64,000 nucleotides of DNA from Oscillospiraceae bacterium Marseille-Q3528 (lineage in GTDB: Bacteria > Bacillota > Clostridia > Lachnospirales > Lachnospiraceae): positions 96,611-160,610 of the forward strand of contig JAGTTR010000004.1 in the NCBI GenBank assembly GCA_018223385.1, written 5' to 3'. Shown in pieces: positions 50,718 to 60,195 of the stretch (its first letter is position 1; each line of letters begins with the position of its first letter). Made by a program: the position numbers and the translations under genes. Under the pieces are notes generated by a model. The model worked only from the letters and a program-made list of their open reading frames with translations, was not told where the DNA came from and did not search any database.

Positions 50718-52169
50718 TTGTACGAAAAAGCAGCGGATGGCTGGGCGAAGCATCTGGATTTCCTCGTGCTGGATGTGATCTGTCTGGAGATCGCACTGGC
50801 CATTGCTTATATGATGCGCCATGGTGTTTCAAACTGGCTATGCGAACCCAGATACCGGAATCTGACGATTATTGTTTTCTTTATTGATTTTGTGCTGCTG
50901 CAGTTTCTGGATACGTTGAAAAATGTCCTGAAACGGGGCTATTATAAAGAGTTTGTGCGAACCCTGTATCAGGCAGTGATGCTTGTGCTGTGCGTGACTG
51001 CATATATGTTTGCCACCCAGGAAGGAACCGATTATTCACGGCTCACTATTTTTAACATGGGGTTCATTTATCTGCTCCTTTCCTATCTTACCCGGATTTT
51101 GCTGAAAAGGTATCTCCTTCGGCACATGAACCGGGAGATGCATACCGCGTTGCTGGTGGTCAGCAGCGAGCAGAAGGCTCCTTCTGTTTTTGCGAAAATC
51201 CGGGAACACAACTATGAGCATTATATCATTCGTGGGCTGGTGTGCCATGATGCGGAGAAGGTCGGCAGGATCGTGGACGGTGTTCCCGTAGTGGCCACCT
51301 ATGACACTGTGGCAGATTATGTCAGGGATAGATGGGTGGACGAGGTGCTTCTGGCAGTGCCCGAGGCCGATCCCTACCCCAGGGGACTCATTGAGCAGCT
51401 GACTGCCATGGGCCTTACCGTTCACATGAGTCTGGACAAGTCCAAAGAACTGGTGGGATTAAAACAGCTGGTGGGCAACGTGGGCGGCCTGGCGGTCATT
51501 ACCTCTACCCTGAACTACATGTCTAGCCGCCAGAGCTTTGAAAAGCGGGTGCTGGATATCATCGGTGGCCTGGTGGGCTGCATTTTCACCGGCATCGTTT
51601 ACCTTTTCGTGGCACCTGCCATCAAAAAGGAATCCCCGGGCCCAGTATTTTTCACCCAGACCCGGGTGGGCAAGAATGGAAAGCAATTCAAGATTTATAA
51701 GTTCCGCAGTATGTATCTGGATGCGGAAGCGCGCAAGGCAGAGCTCATGAGCCAGAACCGGATCCAGGACGGCATGATGTTTAAGATGGCATTCGATCCC
51801 CGGATCATCGGCAACCGCATCGATGCAAACGGCAACCGGGTCACCGGCATCGGTGAATTTATCCGGAAATATTCCCTGGATGAATTTCCACAGTTCTTCA
51901 ACGTGCTCAAAGGCGATATGTCGTTGGTGGGAACCCGTCCGCCTACCCTGGACGAGTTCGAGAAGTACGAGTACCATCACCGTGCCCGCCTGGCCATCCG
52001 GCCGGGTATCACCGGTATGTGGCAGGTCAGTGGCCGCAGCAACATTCTGGATTTTGAAGAAGTTGTACGGCTGGACACGGAGTATATCAATAACTGGAGC
52101 CTTGGGATGGACATTAAGATCCTGCTCAAAACCGTGCTGGCCGTTGTGAAAAAGGATGGATCCATGTAG
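50718..52169 (+). CDS. Polyprenyl-phosphate sugar-phosphotransferase (WbaP/CpsE type)
   Basis: 483 residues from a TTG at 50718, ten bases after GGAGG; a GTG at 50709 is too close to that site. Five N-terminal helices (to about residue 140), a CoA-binding-like middle domain (about 145-260), one more helix near 285-305, and the catalytic sugar-transferase domain: FTQTRVGKNGKQFKIYKFRSM, YSLDEFPQFFNVLKGDMSLVGTRPP and RPGITGMWQVSGRS. It loads the first sugar-1-phosphate on undecaprenyl phosphate and so starts the repeat unit. It lies between cpsB and ugd. Confidence 0.93.
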   Translation: MYEKAADGWAKHLDFLVLDVICLEIALAIAYMMRHGVSNWLCEPRYRNLTIIVFFIDFVLLQFLDTLKNVLKRGYYKEFVRTLYQAVMLVLCVTAYMFATQEGTDYSRLTIFNMGFIYLLLSYLTRILLKRYLLRHMNREMHTALLVVSSEQKAPSVFAKIREHNYEHYIIRGLVCHDAEKVGRIVDGVPVVATYDTVADYVRDRWVDEVLLAVPEADPYPRGLIEQLTAMGLTVHMSLDKSKELVGLKQLVGNVGGLAVITSTLNYMSSRQSFEKRVLDIIGGLVGCIFTGIVYLFVAPAIKKESPGPVFFTQTRVGKNGKQFKIYKFRSMYLDAEARKAELMSQNRIQDGMMFKMAFDPRIIGNRIDANGNRVTGIGEFIRKYSLDEFPQFFNVLKGDMSLVGTRPPTLDEFEKYEYHHRARLAIRPGITGMWQVSGRSNILDFEEVVRLDTEYINNWSLGMDIKILLKTVLAVVKKDGSM

Positions 52170-52234
52170 TTGCTGCGGGGAGATTGCGCATGATGGAAAA
52201 GAACCTGGTATGAAAAAATAAGGAAACAGTCAGG

Positions 52235-52280
52235 CCGCAGCACCGTGTACGGGAAAGTATAGGGTGGTGCGGACTTTGTT
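52235..52280 (+). terminator. Hairpin after the initiating transferase gene
   Basis: CCGCAGCACC (52235-52244) pairs with GGTGGTGCGG (52263-52272) with one mismatch, then ACTTTGTTGT. A weak T-run makes it a partial terminator. The 409-base gap 52170-52578 holds this hairpin, the structured repeat and the ugd ribosome site. Confidence 0.5.
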
Positions 52281-52339
52281 GTAATTATAAGGATTTAGAG
52301 GATCGTCAGGATGAAAGCAGAAAAAAAGAAGGAACGGTC

Positions 52340-52470
52340 GCTTCGGGTTGCGCTCTATACTTAACCCACCACAGCGAAAGCTGATAGAGCAGAAAACAAA
52401 ATAAGAAGGTACGAGGACAGAGATTGCAATCTGTATACAGGCTTGTTGTTGTGCGATAAAGTAAATTGGG
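52340..52470 (+). repeat. Structured leader-like repeat, copy 1
   Basis: The first 80 bases match copy 2 (54340) with one difference. Predicted fold: GGGTT (52345-52349) pairs with AACCC (52363-52367); the loop holds GCTCTAT (52352-52358), which can pair with ATAGAGC (52384-52390), an H-type pseudoknot; between them CAGC-GAAA-GCTG (52372-52383) forms a GNRA-capped hairpin. The downstream hairpin of copy 2 is shortened here. It lies about 110-240 bases before ugd. I do not recognise a named RNA family. Confidence 0.7.
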
Positions 52471-52578
52471 GAGTAAAAAGAACACGATGGCAAGAAATAC
52501 TATCCTTTGGAATGTGTACATAGATAAAAATACCTTTTGAGGGAATTGGGTCCGAAGAAGATTGGAGGAGTAAATATT

Positions 52579-53826
52579 ATGAAGAATTACAAAATCGCTG
52601 TTGCTGGCACTGGTTATGTTGGTCTGTCGATTGCAGCCTTGCTGAGCCAGCATCATCAGGTGACTGCAGTTGATATTGTACCGGAGAAGGTTGATCTGAT
52701 TAATAATCGCAAGTCTCCGATTCAGGATGATTATATTGAGAAGTACCTCGCAGAGAAAGAATTGGATCTGACTGCAACGCTGGATGCAAAGACCGCATAC
52801 ACCGACGCAGATTTTGTTGTAATAGCTGCACCCACAAACTATGATAGCCACACTCAGCACTTTGACACATCTGCGGTTGAGACTGTAATCAAATTGGTAA
52901 TGGAATATAATCCGAATGCCATTATGGTCATCAAGTCTACGATTCCTGTGGGATACACTGCTTCCGTGCGTAAGAAGTTTAATAGCAAGAACATCATCTT
53001 CAGCCCGGAGTTCCTGCGTGAATCCCAGGCATTGTACGACAATCTGTATCCAAGCCGTATCATCGTCGGCACTGACCTGAGCGATGAGCGCTTGATGGAG
53101 GCTGCTCATGAGTTCGCTGCTCTGCTACAGGAAGGTGCAATTAAGGAAAACATCGACACACTGTTTATGGGCTTCACCGAGGCAGAAGCAGTTAAACTGT
53201 TTGCCAATACATATCTGGCGCTGCGTGTGGCTTACTTTAACGAGTTGGATACTTATGCTGAGAGCAAGGGATTGGACACCCAGCAGATCATTGATGGTGT
53301 TTGTCTTGATCCTCGTATTGGTAGCCACTACAACAATCCTAGCTTTGGATATGGTGGGTATTGCCTCCCTAAGGACACTAAACAGTTGCTGGCGAATTAT
53401 GCTGATGTGCCGGAAAACCTGATTGAGGCTATTGTTGAGAGCAATAGAACCCGTAAAGATTTTATTGCGGATCGTGTTCTTAAGTTGGCTGGATACTACG
53501 GCTATGCTGATGACAATGAGTATGATGCGAAGCATGAAAAGCCTGTGACCATCGGTGTGTACCGTCTGACTATGAAGTCGAATTCTGACAACTTCCGTCA
53601 GAGTTCCATTCAGGGGGTTATGAAGAGAATTAAGGCTAAAGGTGCAACCGTGGTTATCTATGAGCCGACTCTGAAAGATGGCGACACTTTCTTTGGCAGC
53701 CTTGTGGTCAATGGTTTGGCTAAGTTTAAGGAAATGAGTAATGCGATCATCGCAAATCGTTATGACAGGTGCTTGGACGATGTGAAGAATAAGGTTTATA
53801 CGCGTGATATTTTCCAGCGTGACTAA
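52579..53826 (+). CDS. ugd: UDP-glucose 6-dehydrogenase (nucleotide-sugar dehydrogenase)
   Basis: 415 residues from the ATG at 52579 with GGAGGAG nine bases upstream. [17 protein letters not shown] is the NAD-binding start; [12 protein letters not shown] and [15 protein letters not shown] are substrate-pocket blocks; [12 protein letters not shown] holds the catalytic cysteine near residue 261. It oxidises the C6 of UDP-glucose to give UDP-glucuronate, though UDP-ManNAc or UDP-Gal oxidation cannot be excluded. It sits alone between two copies of a structured repeat together with a broken glycosyltransferase, and its codon use is A/T-richer than that of genes before 50 kb. Confidence 0.9.
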   Translation: MKNYKIAVAGTGYVGLSIAALLSQHHQVTAVDIVPEKVDLINNRKSPIQDDYIEKYLAEKELDLTATLDAKTAYTDADFVVIAAPTNYDSHTQHFDTSAVETVIKLVMEYNPNAIMVIKSTIPVGYTASVRKKFNSKNIIFSPEFLRESQALYDNLYPSRIIVGTDLSDERLMEAAHEFAALLQEGAIKENIDTLFMGFTEAEAVKLFANTYLALRVAYFNELDTYAESKGLDTQQIIDGVCLDPRIGSHYNNPSFGYGGYCLPKDTKQLLANYADVPENLIEAIVESNRTRKDFIADRVLKLAGYYGYADDNEYDAKHEKPVTIGVYRLTMKSNSDNFRQSSIQGVMKRIKAKGATVVIYEPTLKDGDTFFGSLVVNGLAKFKEMSNAIIANRYDRCLDDVKNKVYTRDIFQRD

Positions 53827-53851
53827 GAAGTACACAGAGGGGAGATGCAGG

Positions 53852-54271
53852 ATGGCAAAAAAGAAATTGCTGATTTATGTACATTACGACATACCTGATG
53901 CTGCATCCACAGGCTAGATTCTCCGTGGACTCGCAGAAGGCATGTTGGATAAGTTTGATATCACGGTAATTTGTGTGGTTCCCAGCTATTTAGGAACCAT
54001 TGAAGATAAATATAAAACACAGAAATATTACAAAGAAGAAATCAACGGGGTAAAAGTTTTAAGGATAAGAGTGCCGGAGTTCAGCAAGACAAATAAGAAG
54101 AGCCGTGTAAAGAACATTGTTTCCTATTTCTTTGGAACAATGGGGGCGACCTTTAACGTTGGCAAGGACTATGTGTTCTCCATCTCTCAGCCTCCGATCC
54201 TCGGTGGGGAGTGTGAAATAATATGGACAACCAGAAAAAAGCCTGATTTCATACGGGTTTGCGCGGCTTGA
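53852..54271 (+). pseudogene. Broken GT4 glycosyltransferase remnant
   Basis: From an ATG at 53852 (after AGGGGAGA) the frame encodes KKLLIYVHYDIPDAASTG, then an in-frame TAG at 53915-53917, then continues in the same frame with ILRGLAEGMLDKFDITVIC and NVGKDYVFSISQPPILGG. Related proteins have a glutamine at the stop position, so CAG to TAG is the simplest reading. Homology ends near 54207 and the frame closes at 54271; the whole C-terminal donor domain is missing. The 130 bases up to 54339 show nothing I recognise. Only about a third of a normal 400-residue GT4 remains. Confidence 0.8.
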
Positions 54272-54339
54272 TCTTTTCACCTCAACTTGTTTCTGCTTGT
54301 CATGGTGCGTTACGGCCGGCGTGTTTTCAGGGGTTAATG

Positions 54340-54480
54340 GCTTCGGGTTGCGCTCTATACTTAACCCACCACAGCGAAAGCTGATAGAGCAGAAAACAAA
54401 ATAAGGAGGTACGAGGACAAGCCTGCGTATAGATTGTTACTGCAATCTGTATACAGACTTGTTGTTGCGCTGTGAAGTAG
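54340..54480 (+). repeat. Structured leader-like repeat, copy 2
   Basis: Exactly 2,000 bp after copy 1. It has the same predicted pseudoknot (GGGTT 54345-54349, GCTCTAT 54352-54358, AACCC 54363-54367, ATAGAGC 54384-54390) and GNRA hairpin (54372-54383), then AAGGAGGT with no start codon in range. Here the second hairpin is complete: GCGTATAGATTG-ttactg-CAATCTGTATAC with G-T pairs and one mismatch. It ends about 110 bases before the next glycosyltransferase gene. Reading frames on its reverse strand are probably not genes. Confidence 0.7.
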
Positions 54481-54592
54481 GAAAGGTGAATAGTGAAAGA
54501 CGAGCATGACAATTTAAGGATAAGAACTGCTGGGATTGTGTATAAGCCCAGGACAAGAAGAGAAACTATGGAATGACGGTTGGAGAGAAGTA

Positions 54593-55717
54593 ATGGAAGA
54601 AAAAATCAGACTTGCGGTTTTCGGACAAAAACGTCTTTCTCGTGAAGGCGGGATAGAGATTGTTGTAAAAGAACTCTGTACCAGGATGGCACAGAATGGC
54701 TGTGATATAACTTGCTACAATAGAGCAGGTCATCATGTAAGTGGTGCAGAGTATGACAAAACAATTGAATATGATGGTATCCGTCAAAAGGTTGTTCCGA
54801 CTATTGAGAAAAAAGGACTGGCAGCGGTAAGCTCTTCCTTTTTCGCAACTCTTTACAGTGCATTTGGAAGATACGATGTGGTACATATCCATGCGGAAGG
54901 ACCGGCTTTTTTCTGTTGGTTACCGAAACTTTTTGGCAAGCGTGTAATCAACACGGTACATGGTTTGGACTGGGATCGCGAAAAATGGCGCGGGAGCGTT
55001 GCATCCAAGTTTATTCGTGGCGGAGAAAAAAATGCCGTGAAATATGCAGACGAAATCATTGTTCTAAGCAAAGGCGTGCAGAAGTATTTCATGGAAACAT
55101 ACGGAAGGGAGACGCATTTTATCCCTAATGGCGTCAATAGACCGCAGATTCGGGAAGCAAAGCTGATCACAGATCATTTTGGATTGAAAAAAGATTCCTA
55201 CATATTATTCCTCGGTCGTCTGGTGCCGGAGAAGGGTATTCGATATCTGGTTGATGCCTTCAAGAATGTCAAGACAGATAAAAAACTTGTCATCGCAGGC
55301 GGCTCCAGTGATACGGATTCCTTTATGGAGGAATTGAAAGAACTGGCGAAGGGGGATGATCGGATTCTCTTTACCGGGTTTGTACAGGGAGCGATGTTGG
55401 ATGAACTGTACAGCAATGCTTATATCTATACGCTGCCGTCTGATCTGGAAGGAATGCCCTTAAGTCTGCTGGAAGCAATGAGCTATGGAAATTGCTGCTT
55501 GGTTTCCGACATTCCAGAGTGCGCAGAGGTTGTGGAAGATAAGGCATTGATTTTCAAAAAATCGGATGTAGAGGACTTGCGAGAAAAATTGCAAGATGCC
55601 TGTGACCATCCCGAAATGGTAATGAAAATGAAGAGTCAGGCAGCTGATTTTATCTGTGAGAAATATAACTGGGATGAAGTTGTAAAGGAAACGATGAAAC
55701 TGTACAGGAGAAAATAA
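54593..55717 (+). CDS. GT4 family glycosyltransferase
   Basis: 374 residues from the ATG at 54593, with GGAG upstream; the in-frame start at 54536 lacks a ribosome site. IRLAVFGQKRLSREGGIEIVV is the N-domain start with the glycine loop, typical of CpsF/rhamnosyl-type GT4 enzymes; NTVHGLDWDREKWRG, VLSKGVQKYF and LFLGRLVPEKGIRYL follow, and SDLEGMPLSLLEAMSYG carries the donor-binding Glu region. GT-B fold, cytoplasmic, retaining. It probably adds an early sugar after the initiating transferase. The next GT4 starts three bases after its stop. Confidence 0.88.
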   Translation: MEEKIRLAVFGQKRLSREGGIEIVVKELCTRMAQNGCDITCYNRAGHHVSGAEYDKTIEYDGIRQKVVPTIEKKGLAAVSSSFFATLYSAFGRYDVVHIHAEGPAFFCWLPKLFGKRVINTVHGLDWDREKWRGSVASKFIRGGEKNAVKYADEIIVLSKGVQKYFMETYGRETHFIPNGVNRPQIREAKLITDHFGLKKDSYILFLGRLVPEKGIRYLVDAFKNVKTDKKLVIAGGSSDTDSFMEELKELAKGDDRILFTGFVQGAMLDELYSNAYIYTLPSDLEGMPLSLLEAMSYGNCCLVSDIPECAEVVEDKALIFKKSDVEDLREKLQDACDHPEMVMKMKSQAADFICEKYNWDEVVKETMKLYRRK

Positions 55718-55720
55718 TAG

Positions 55721-56920
55721 ATGAGAGTATTGATAATAAATAAGTTTCTGTATCCAAATGGGGGTTCAGAAACCTACATATTTAAATTAGGTGAACATCT
55801 GGAACAGATGGGACATGAAGTTCAGTACTTCGGTATGGAGCATGAAGGCCGCTGCGTGGGCAACCGTATCAATGCTTACACAAGTGACATGGACTTTCAC
55901 GGTGGCAGCAAACTGAGCAAGCTGACCTACCCGATCAAGACCATCTACAGCAAGGAAGCACGGGTGCAGCTGAGAAAAGTTCTGGACGACTTCAAGCCGG
56001 GTGTCTGTCACCTGAACAACTTTAACTACCAGCTGACACCTTCCATCATCCTGGAAATCGTGAAGTGGCGCAAGGAGACCGGAAGGGATTGCAAAATCAT
56101 CTTCACGGCACATGACTATCAGCTGGTCTGCCCGAACCACATGCTGAACAATCCGAACACCCACCAGAACTGTGAGAAGTGCCTCGGCGGCCATTTTGTA
56201 AACTGCATGAAAGGCAAATGCATCCACGGTTCCACGGCCAAAAGTGCTATCGGCATGATGGAAGCCGAGTTCTGGAAGTGGAAGGGTACCTATAAGTATA
56301 TTGACACCATGATCTGCTGCTCGGAGTTCATGAAGAGCAAAATGGACAGCAATCCTCTGTTTGCAATGAAGACCGTGGCAATGCACAACTTCATCGACAA
56401 GGTGGAGTGGAAAGAGACACCGAAGAAGGATTACGTCCTCTACTTTGGTCGCTTCTCTGAAGAAAAGGGCATCGGCACACTCATCAAGGTCTGTAAGGAA
56501 CTGCCGGATGTGCAGTTCATCTTCGCCGGTACTGGTCCGCTGGAAGAGACGGTAAATGGTATTAAGAACATCAAAAACGTTGGTTTCCAGAAAGGCGAGG
56601 CACTGGAAAAGCTCATCAGTGAGGCACGGTTCTCCATCTACCCGTCCGAGTGGTATGAGAACTGCCCGTTCTCTGTGATGGAATCCCAGATGTACGGCAC
56701 GCCGGTGCTGGGAGCGAACATCGGTGGCATCCCGGAACTGATTCAGGTCGGCAAGACCGGTGAGCTGTTTGAAAGCGGCAATGCCGAAGATCTGATGAAG
56801 AAGATCGAGAAGCTCTGGGGTGATGAGAAGCTGTGTGCGGAGTACAGTGCGAACTGTAAGGACATCAGCTTCGATACTATCGATGAGTATTACGAGAAAA
56901 TTATGAAGGTTTATAGATAA
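55721..56920 (+). CDS. GT4 family glycosyltransferase with Cys-rich loop
   Basis: 399 residues. NKFLYPNGGSETYIFKLGEHL is the N-domain start; HDYQLVCPNHMLNN and NCEKCLGGHFVNCMKGKCIHG form a Cys-rich insert seen in one GT4 subgroup, perhaps metal-binding. YFGRFSEEKGIGTLI and PSEWYENCPFSVMESQMYG are C-domain donor-site blocks. Codon use in the second half changes to a more G/C-ended pattern than in the gene before. Cytoplasmic; donor unknown. Radical-SAM gene 26 bases downstream. Confidence 0.88.
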   Translation: MRVLIINKFLYPNGGSETYIFKLGEHLEQMGHEVQYFGMEHEGRCVGNRINAYTSDMDFHGGSKLSKLTYPIKTIYSKEARVQLRKVLDDFKPGVCHLNNFNYQLTPSIILEIVKWRKETGRDCKIIFTAHDYQLVCPNHMLNNPNTHQNCEKCLGGHFVNCMKGKCIHGSTAKSAIGMMEAEFWKWKGTYKYIDTMICCSEFMKSKMDSNPLFAMKTVAMHNFIDKVEWKETPKKDYVLYFGRFSEEKGIGTLIKVCKELPDVQFIFAGTGPLEETVNGIKNIKNVGFQKGEALEKLISEARFSIYPSEWYENCPFSVMESQMYGTPVLGANIGGIPELIQVGKTGELFESGNAEDLMKKIEKLWGDEKLCAEYSANCKDISFDTIDEYYEKIMKVYR

Positions 56921-56946
56921 AAAGAGAGATAGAGGTATTAGAAAAA

Positions 56947-58134
56947 ATGGCTAACAATAACGAAAAGAAACTGAATGGTACTGTCATAGTTACTTACCGC
57001 TGCAATGCTCGTTGCTCCATGTGCAACCGTTATAAGGCACCTTCCAAGCCGGAAGAGGAAATCAGCATCGAAACCATCAAGAAGCTGCCGAAGATGTACT
57101 TTACAAATATCACCGGCGGTGAGCCGTTCATCCGCACCGACCTGAAGGATATTGTGCGTGAACTGTACAAGAAGTCTGACCGTATCGTTATTTCCACAAA
57201 CGGTTTCTTCACCGACCGTATCGTTGACCTGTGCAAGGAGTTCCCGCAGATCGGTATTCGTATCTCTATCGAGGGCCTGGAGCAGACCAACAACGAGATC
57301 CGTGGTCTGCAGAACGGCTACCAGCGTGGTTACGGCACACTGAAGAAGCTGCGTGAGATGGGCATGAAGGATGTCGGCTTTGGCATGACCGTTCAGGACA
57401 AGAACGCTCCTGATCTGGTTCCCCTGTACAAGATTTCCGATGAGATGGGCATGGAGTTCGCAACCGCTTCTCTGCATAACAGCTTCTACTTCGTTGAGGC
57501 AAAGAACATCATCCACGACCGTCCGATGGTTGCAAAGAACTTTGAGAATCTGGTCAACGAACTGCTCCGCAGCAACAGCCCGAAGAAGTGGTTCCGTGCA
57601 TACTTTAACCACGGTCTGATCAACTACATCTACGGCCAGAAGCGTCTGCTACCTTGCGACATGAGCTTCGATACCTTCTTCATCGACCCGTATGGCGATG
57701 TTATGCCTTGCAATGGTACCAAGGATAAGGAAGTCATGGGCAACCTGAACAATCAGACCTGGGATGAGCTGTGGAACAGTCCGGAGGCAGAGAAGGTTCG
57801 TGCGAAGGTTCGTTGCTGCGACCGTGACTGCTGGATGATTGGTTCTGTCAGCCCGGCTATGCACAAGTATATCTGGAAGCCTGCTACCTGGGTTCTGGTT
57901 CATAAGTTCAAGGCTCTGTTCACCAAGCATCCGTACAGCATGTATGAACTGAAGATTTGCCGTGACTACCGTGATGGCAAAGTTACCAAAGAGGAACTGG
58001 ATAAGTGCAGCACCTGCGATATGAACTGTGTGATCAACAATGGTCTGAGTGAGGCAAGTAAGGAGCAGTTGAAGCATAAGACCGGCGAGGAAATCGTGGA
58101 TGCTGATATCGCACAGCAGATGGAGAATAAATAA
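56947..58134 (+). CDS. Radical SAM protein with SPASM-like C-terminus
   Basis: 395 residues. VTYRCNARCSMCNRY (cysteines at about 19, 23 and 26) is the CxxxCxxC cluster motif of radical SAM enzymes; NITGGEPFIR is the SAM-binding GGE. Cysteines in MSFDTFFIDPYGDVMPCNG and further pairs (CCDRDC, CSTCDMNC) suggest a SPASM-type auxiliary cluster region. Related proteins occur in polysaccharide loci with unknown substrates. No peptide substrate gene is visible beside it. Its codons are strikingly uniform (CGT, GGT, GTT, CTG, AAG preferred), unlike both neighbours, as in highly expressed genes or a different donor genome. Confidence 0.85.
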   Translation: MANNNEKKLNGTVIVTYRCNARCSMCNRYKAPSKPEEEISIETIKKLPKMYFTNITGGEPFIRTDLKDIVRELYKKSDRIVISTNGFFTDRIVDLCKEFPQIGIRISIEGLEQTNNEIRGLQNGYQRGYGTLKKLREMGMKDVGFGMTVQDKNAPDLVPLYKISDEMGMEFATASLHNSFYFVEAKNIIHDRPMVAKNFENLVNELLRSNSPKKWFRAYFNHGLINYIYGQKRLLPCDMSFDTFFIDPYGDVMPCNGTKDKEVMGNLNNQTWDELWNSPEAEKVRAKVRCCDRDCWMIGSVSPAMHKYIWKPATWVLVHKFKALFTKHPYSMYELKICRDYRDGKVTKEELDKCSTCDMNCVINNGLSEASKEQLKHKTGEEIVDADIAQQMENK

Positions 58135-58148
58135 GGAAAACAATAACT

Positions 58149-59027
58149 ATGATGATAACAGTTTTAACCCCTACCTTTAATCGGGGGAGGATTACAAAGC
58201 CTATGGGTTTCACTGCAAAAGCAAACTGTAAAAGATTTTGAGTGGCTTGTAGTTGATGACGGAAGTACTGATGGTACGAAAGATCTAATTACTCAGTTAC
58301 AAGAAAAAAGCGATTTTCCAATACGATATATCTATAAGAGTAATGGTGGAAAACACACTGCTTTAAATGTAGGAATACAGACCATTTGCAGCGAACTTAT
58401 CTTTATAGTTGATTCGGATGACTGTGTGACAGATGATGCGGTTGAGTCAATACTGAAGATTCACAAGAAATACAGGTCACAGAATAATATCTGTGGATAC
58501 GCATTTCTTAGAGCATTCCCCGATGGTAAAGTCAATGGCAAGAAGTTTGATGTAGATGAAAAATAGGTTCCTATATTGACGTGCGTGTAAACGTTGATGA
58601 CACTGGCGCAGATAAAGCAGAAGCGTTCAAAACACATTGTTTAAAGGAATTCCCTTTTCCCGAATATCCGAATGAGAAATTCCTTGGGGAAGATCTTGTT
58701 TGGGTTAGAATGGCTAGAAAATATGAGATGGTACATATTAATAAAGCCATTTATGTCGGAAATTATCTTGAAGATGGATTAGCTAATAATCGGCGTAAGC
58801 ATAATATTGCTTCGCCAGTTGGGTGTATGCATCGAGCAGAGGAATTCATGGAATCCGACTTGAAGATTATATATCGGATCAAAGGCGGCTTACAGTATAT
58901 CGTGTATGGAAAATTTGCGGGAGTCAAAGCTATTGACTTGATTCGCAAATCAAGACATAAAATTCTTGCAACAGTGTGCATACCGGGTGGATTGCTCTTA
59001 TATGCCCGATGGAATAAAGCACAGTAA
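58149..59027 (+). pseudogene. GT2 glycosyltransferase broken by two frameshifts
   Basis: The gene begins ITVLTPTFNRGR in the frame of the ATG at 58149, then shifts near the G-run at 58177-58182 into a frame encoding FEWLVVDDGSTDGT, NGGKHTALNVGI and IVDSDDCVTDD. That frame stops at a TAG near 58564, while homology continues in another frame as SYIDVRVNVDDTGADKAE, LGEDLVWVRMARKYEMV and so on to 59027. All GT2 blocks are present but in three frames. Either a recent pseudogene or sequencing errors, which are plausible this near the faulty contig end. Confidence 0.85.
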
Positions 59028-59082
59028 TTCGATTGATTAAGTGCCTAAATGTCTTCTGTCAGTAGATGATGGGAGATATTTA

Positions 59083-60195
59083 ATGAAAGTACTTGTTATT
59101 AATCCGATTATGTACACATCGGAAACAAAAAATATAAAAAGAGCGGCATCAATAAAAGACACAATGATGTATGATTTTTGCTTGGCTTTCCATGAAATGG
59201 GTCATTCTGTAACGCTGGTTGGAGGAGAGCCGTTCAAGCCGACAAAAAGTGAAACATATCCATTTGAGGTACTGTGGTGGGAGTGCAAGTGTCAAAAAGT
59301 CTGCATGCCGCACTGCTTGCCGTTTATGCCAGAGACGTATTGGTATGTAAAACATCATCGTACAGAGTACGATTTGATTATTACAAGCGAAGTATTCTCA
59401 CTGAATTCATTGATGGCATATCGAGCTGCACCGGACAAGACGATTATCTGGCACGAACTTGCAAAGCATAATGCCATTATGAAGAAAATTCCCTCAAAGA
59501 TCTGGTATGGAGTTATAGCAAGACTCTTCATGCGAAACGCAAAGGTTGTTGCACGCTCAGTAGAGGCAAGAAACTTTGTGAAGAAATACTGCATGAATAC
59601 GGATGTAAATGTAATCGATCACGGTGTCAACCTCGATAAGTTTAAAGCATCTACTGAGAAAGATAACAGTTTTGTGGTTTGTTCGCAACTGATTGAGCGA
59701 AAGAAAATCGATGGAATCCTTGAAAAGTTTGCCAAGTATCTGGATCGGTACAATTCTACATGCCGGTTATACATTATAGGCGAAGGGGAGTTGAAAGAAA
59801 AACTTCAGAGGATGGCACAGACTTTGGAAATTGCTCCGAATGTAATTTTCACAGGAAAGATGACACACGATGAACTACTCCCGATTTTGTCTAAGTCAAA
59901 GGCGTTGCTCGTTAATACGGTGAAAGACAACAATATGATTTCCATCGTAGAAGCGATTGCGGTTGGAACGCCTATTGTCACAACAGACGTTCCGCTAAAT
60001 TCTACCTATATCAAAGATTATCAACTTGGCATTGCGAAGAAACAGTGGGATGAATCCGATTTGAATGATGTGGTTTCTAACAGTGAAATGTATATTGAAA
60101 ATTGCATGAAATACAGATACAAACTTTCTACAAAACAAAGGGTAGAACAATTTTTGGAGATAGAAAGAGAAAGGCTTGACGATGGAAAAAAGTAA
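59083..60195 (+). CDS. GT4 family glycosyltransferase
   Basis: 370 residues from the ATG at 59083, behind GGGAGA. MKVLVINPIMYTSETKNIKRA opens the N-domain; a PHCLPFMPETYWYVKHH segment and the linker HGVNLDKF follow; SQLIERKKIDGIL begins the donor domain, and NTVKDNNMISIVEAIAVGTPIV is the GT4 glutamate region. Lower G+C than genes before 58 kb. Ends inside the next gene by 14 bases. Confidence 0.85.
   Translation: MKVLVINPIMYTSETKNIKRAASIKDTMMYDFCLAFHEMGHSVTLVGGEPFKPTKSETYPFEVLWWECKCQKVCMPHCLPFMPETYWYVKHHRTEYDLIITSEVFSLNSLMAYRAAPDKTIIWHELAKHNAIMKKIPSKIWYGVIARLFMRNAKVVARSVEARNFVKKYCMNTDVNVIDHGVNLDKFKASTEKDNSFVVCSQLIERKKIDGILEKFAKYLDRYNSTCRLYIIGEGELKEKLQRMAQTLEIAPNVIFTGKMTHDELLPILSKSKALLVNTVKDNNMISIVEAIAVGTPIVTTDVPLNSTYIKDYQLGIAKKQWDESDLNDVVSNSEMYIENCMKYRYKLSTKQRVEQFLEIERERLDDGKK

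Noticed and set aside
52340..52470. Named riboswitch such as preQ1 or c-di-GMP
   Set aside because: The pseudoknot geometry is suggestive but the loop and junction sequences do not match the consensus of those riboswitches as I know them.
52306..53109. Long reverse-strand open frame across ugd
   Set aside because: It is the shadow of ugd and of the structured repeat; no ribosome site, no family features, and the forward gene has clear domain motifs.
54208..54339. Insertion-sequence remnant after the broken GT4
   Set aside because: No transposase motif, terminal inverted repeat or target duplication could be seen, so no mobile element is called.
54327..54512. Reverse-strand frame ending in the WWVKYRAQPEA-type peptide within the repeat
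   Set aside because: A similar frame appears over both repeat copies, but only because the DNA is repeated; start and flanks differ and there is no ribosome site. The structured-RNA reading explains the conservation better.
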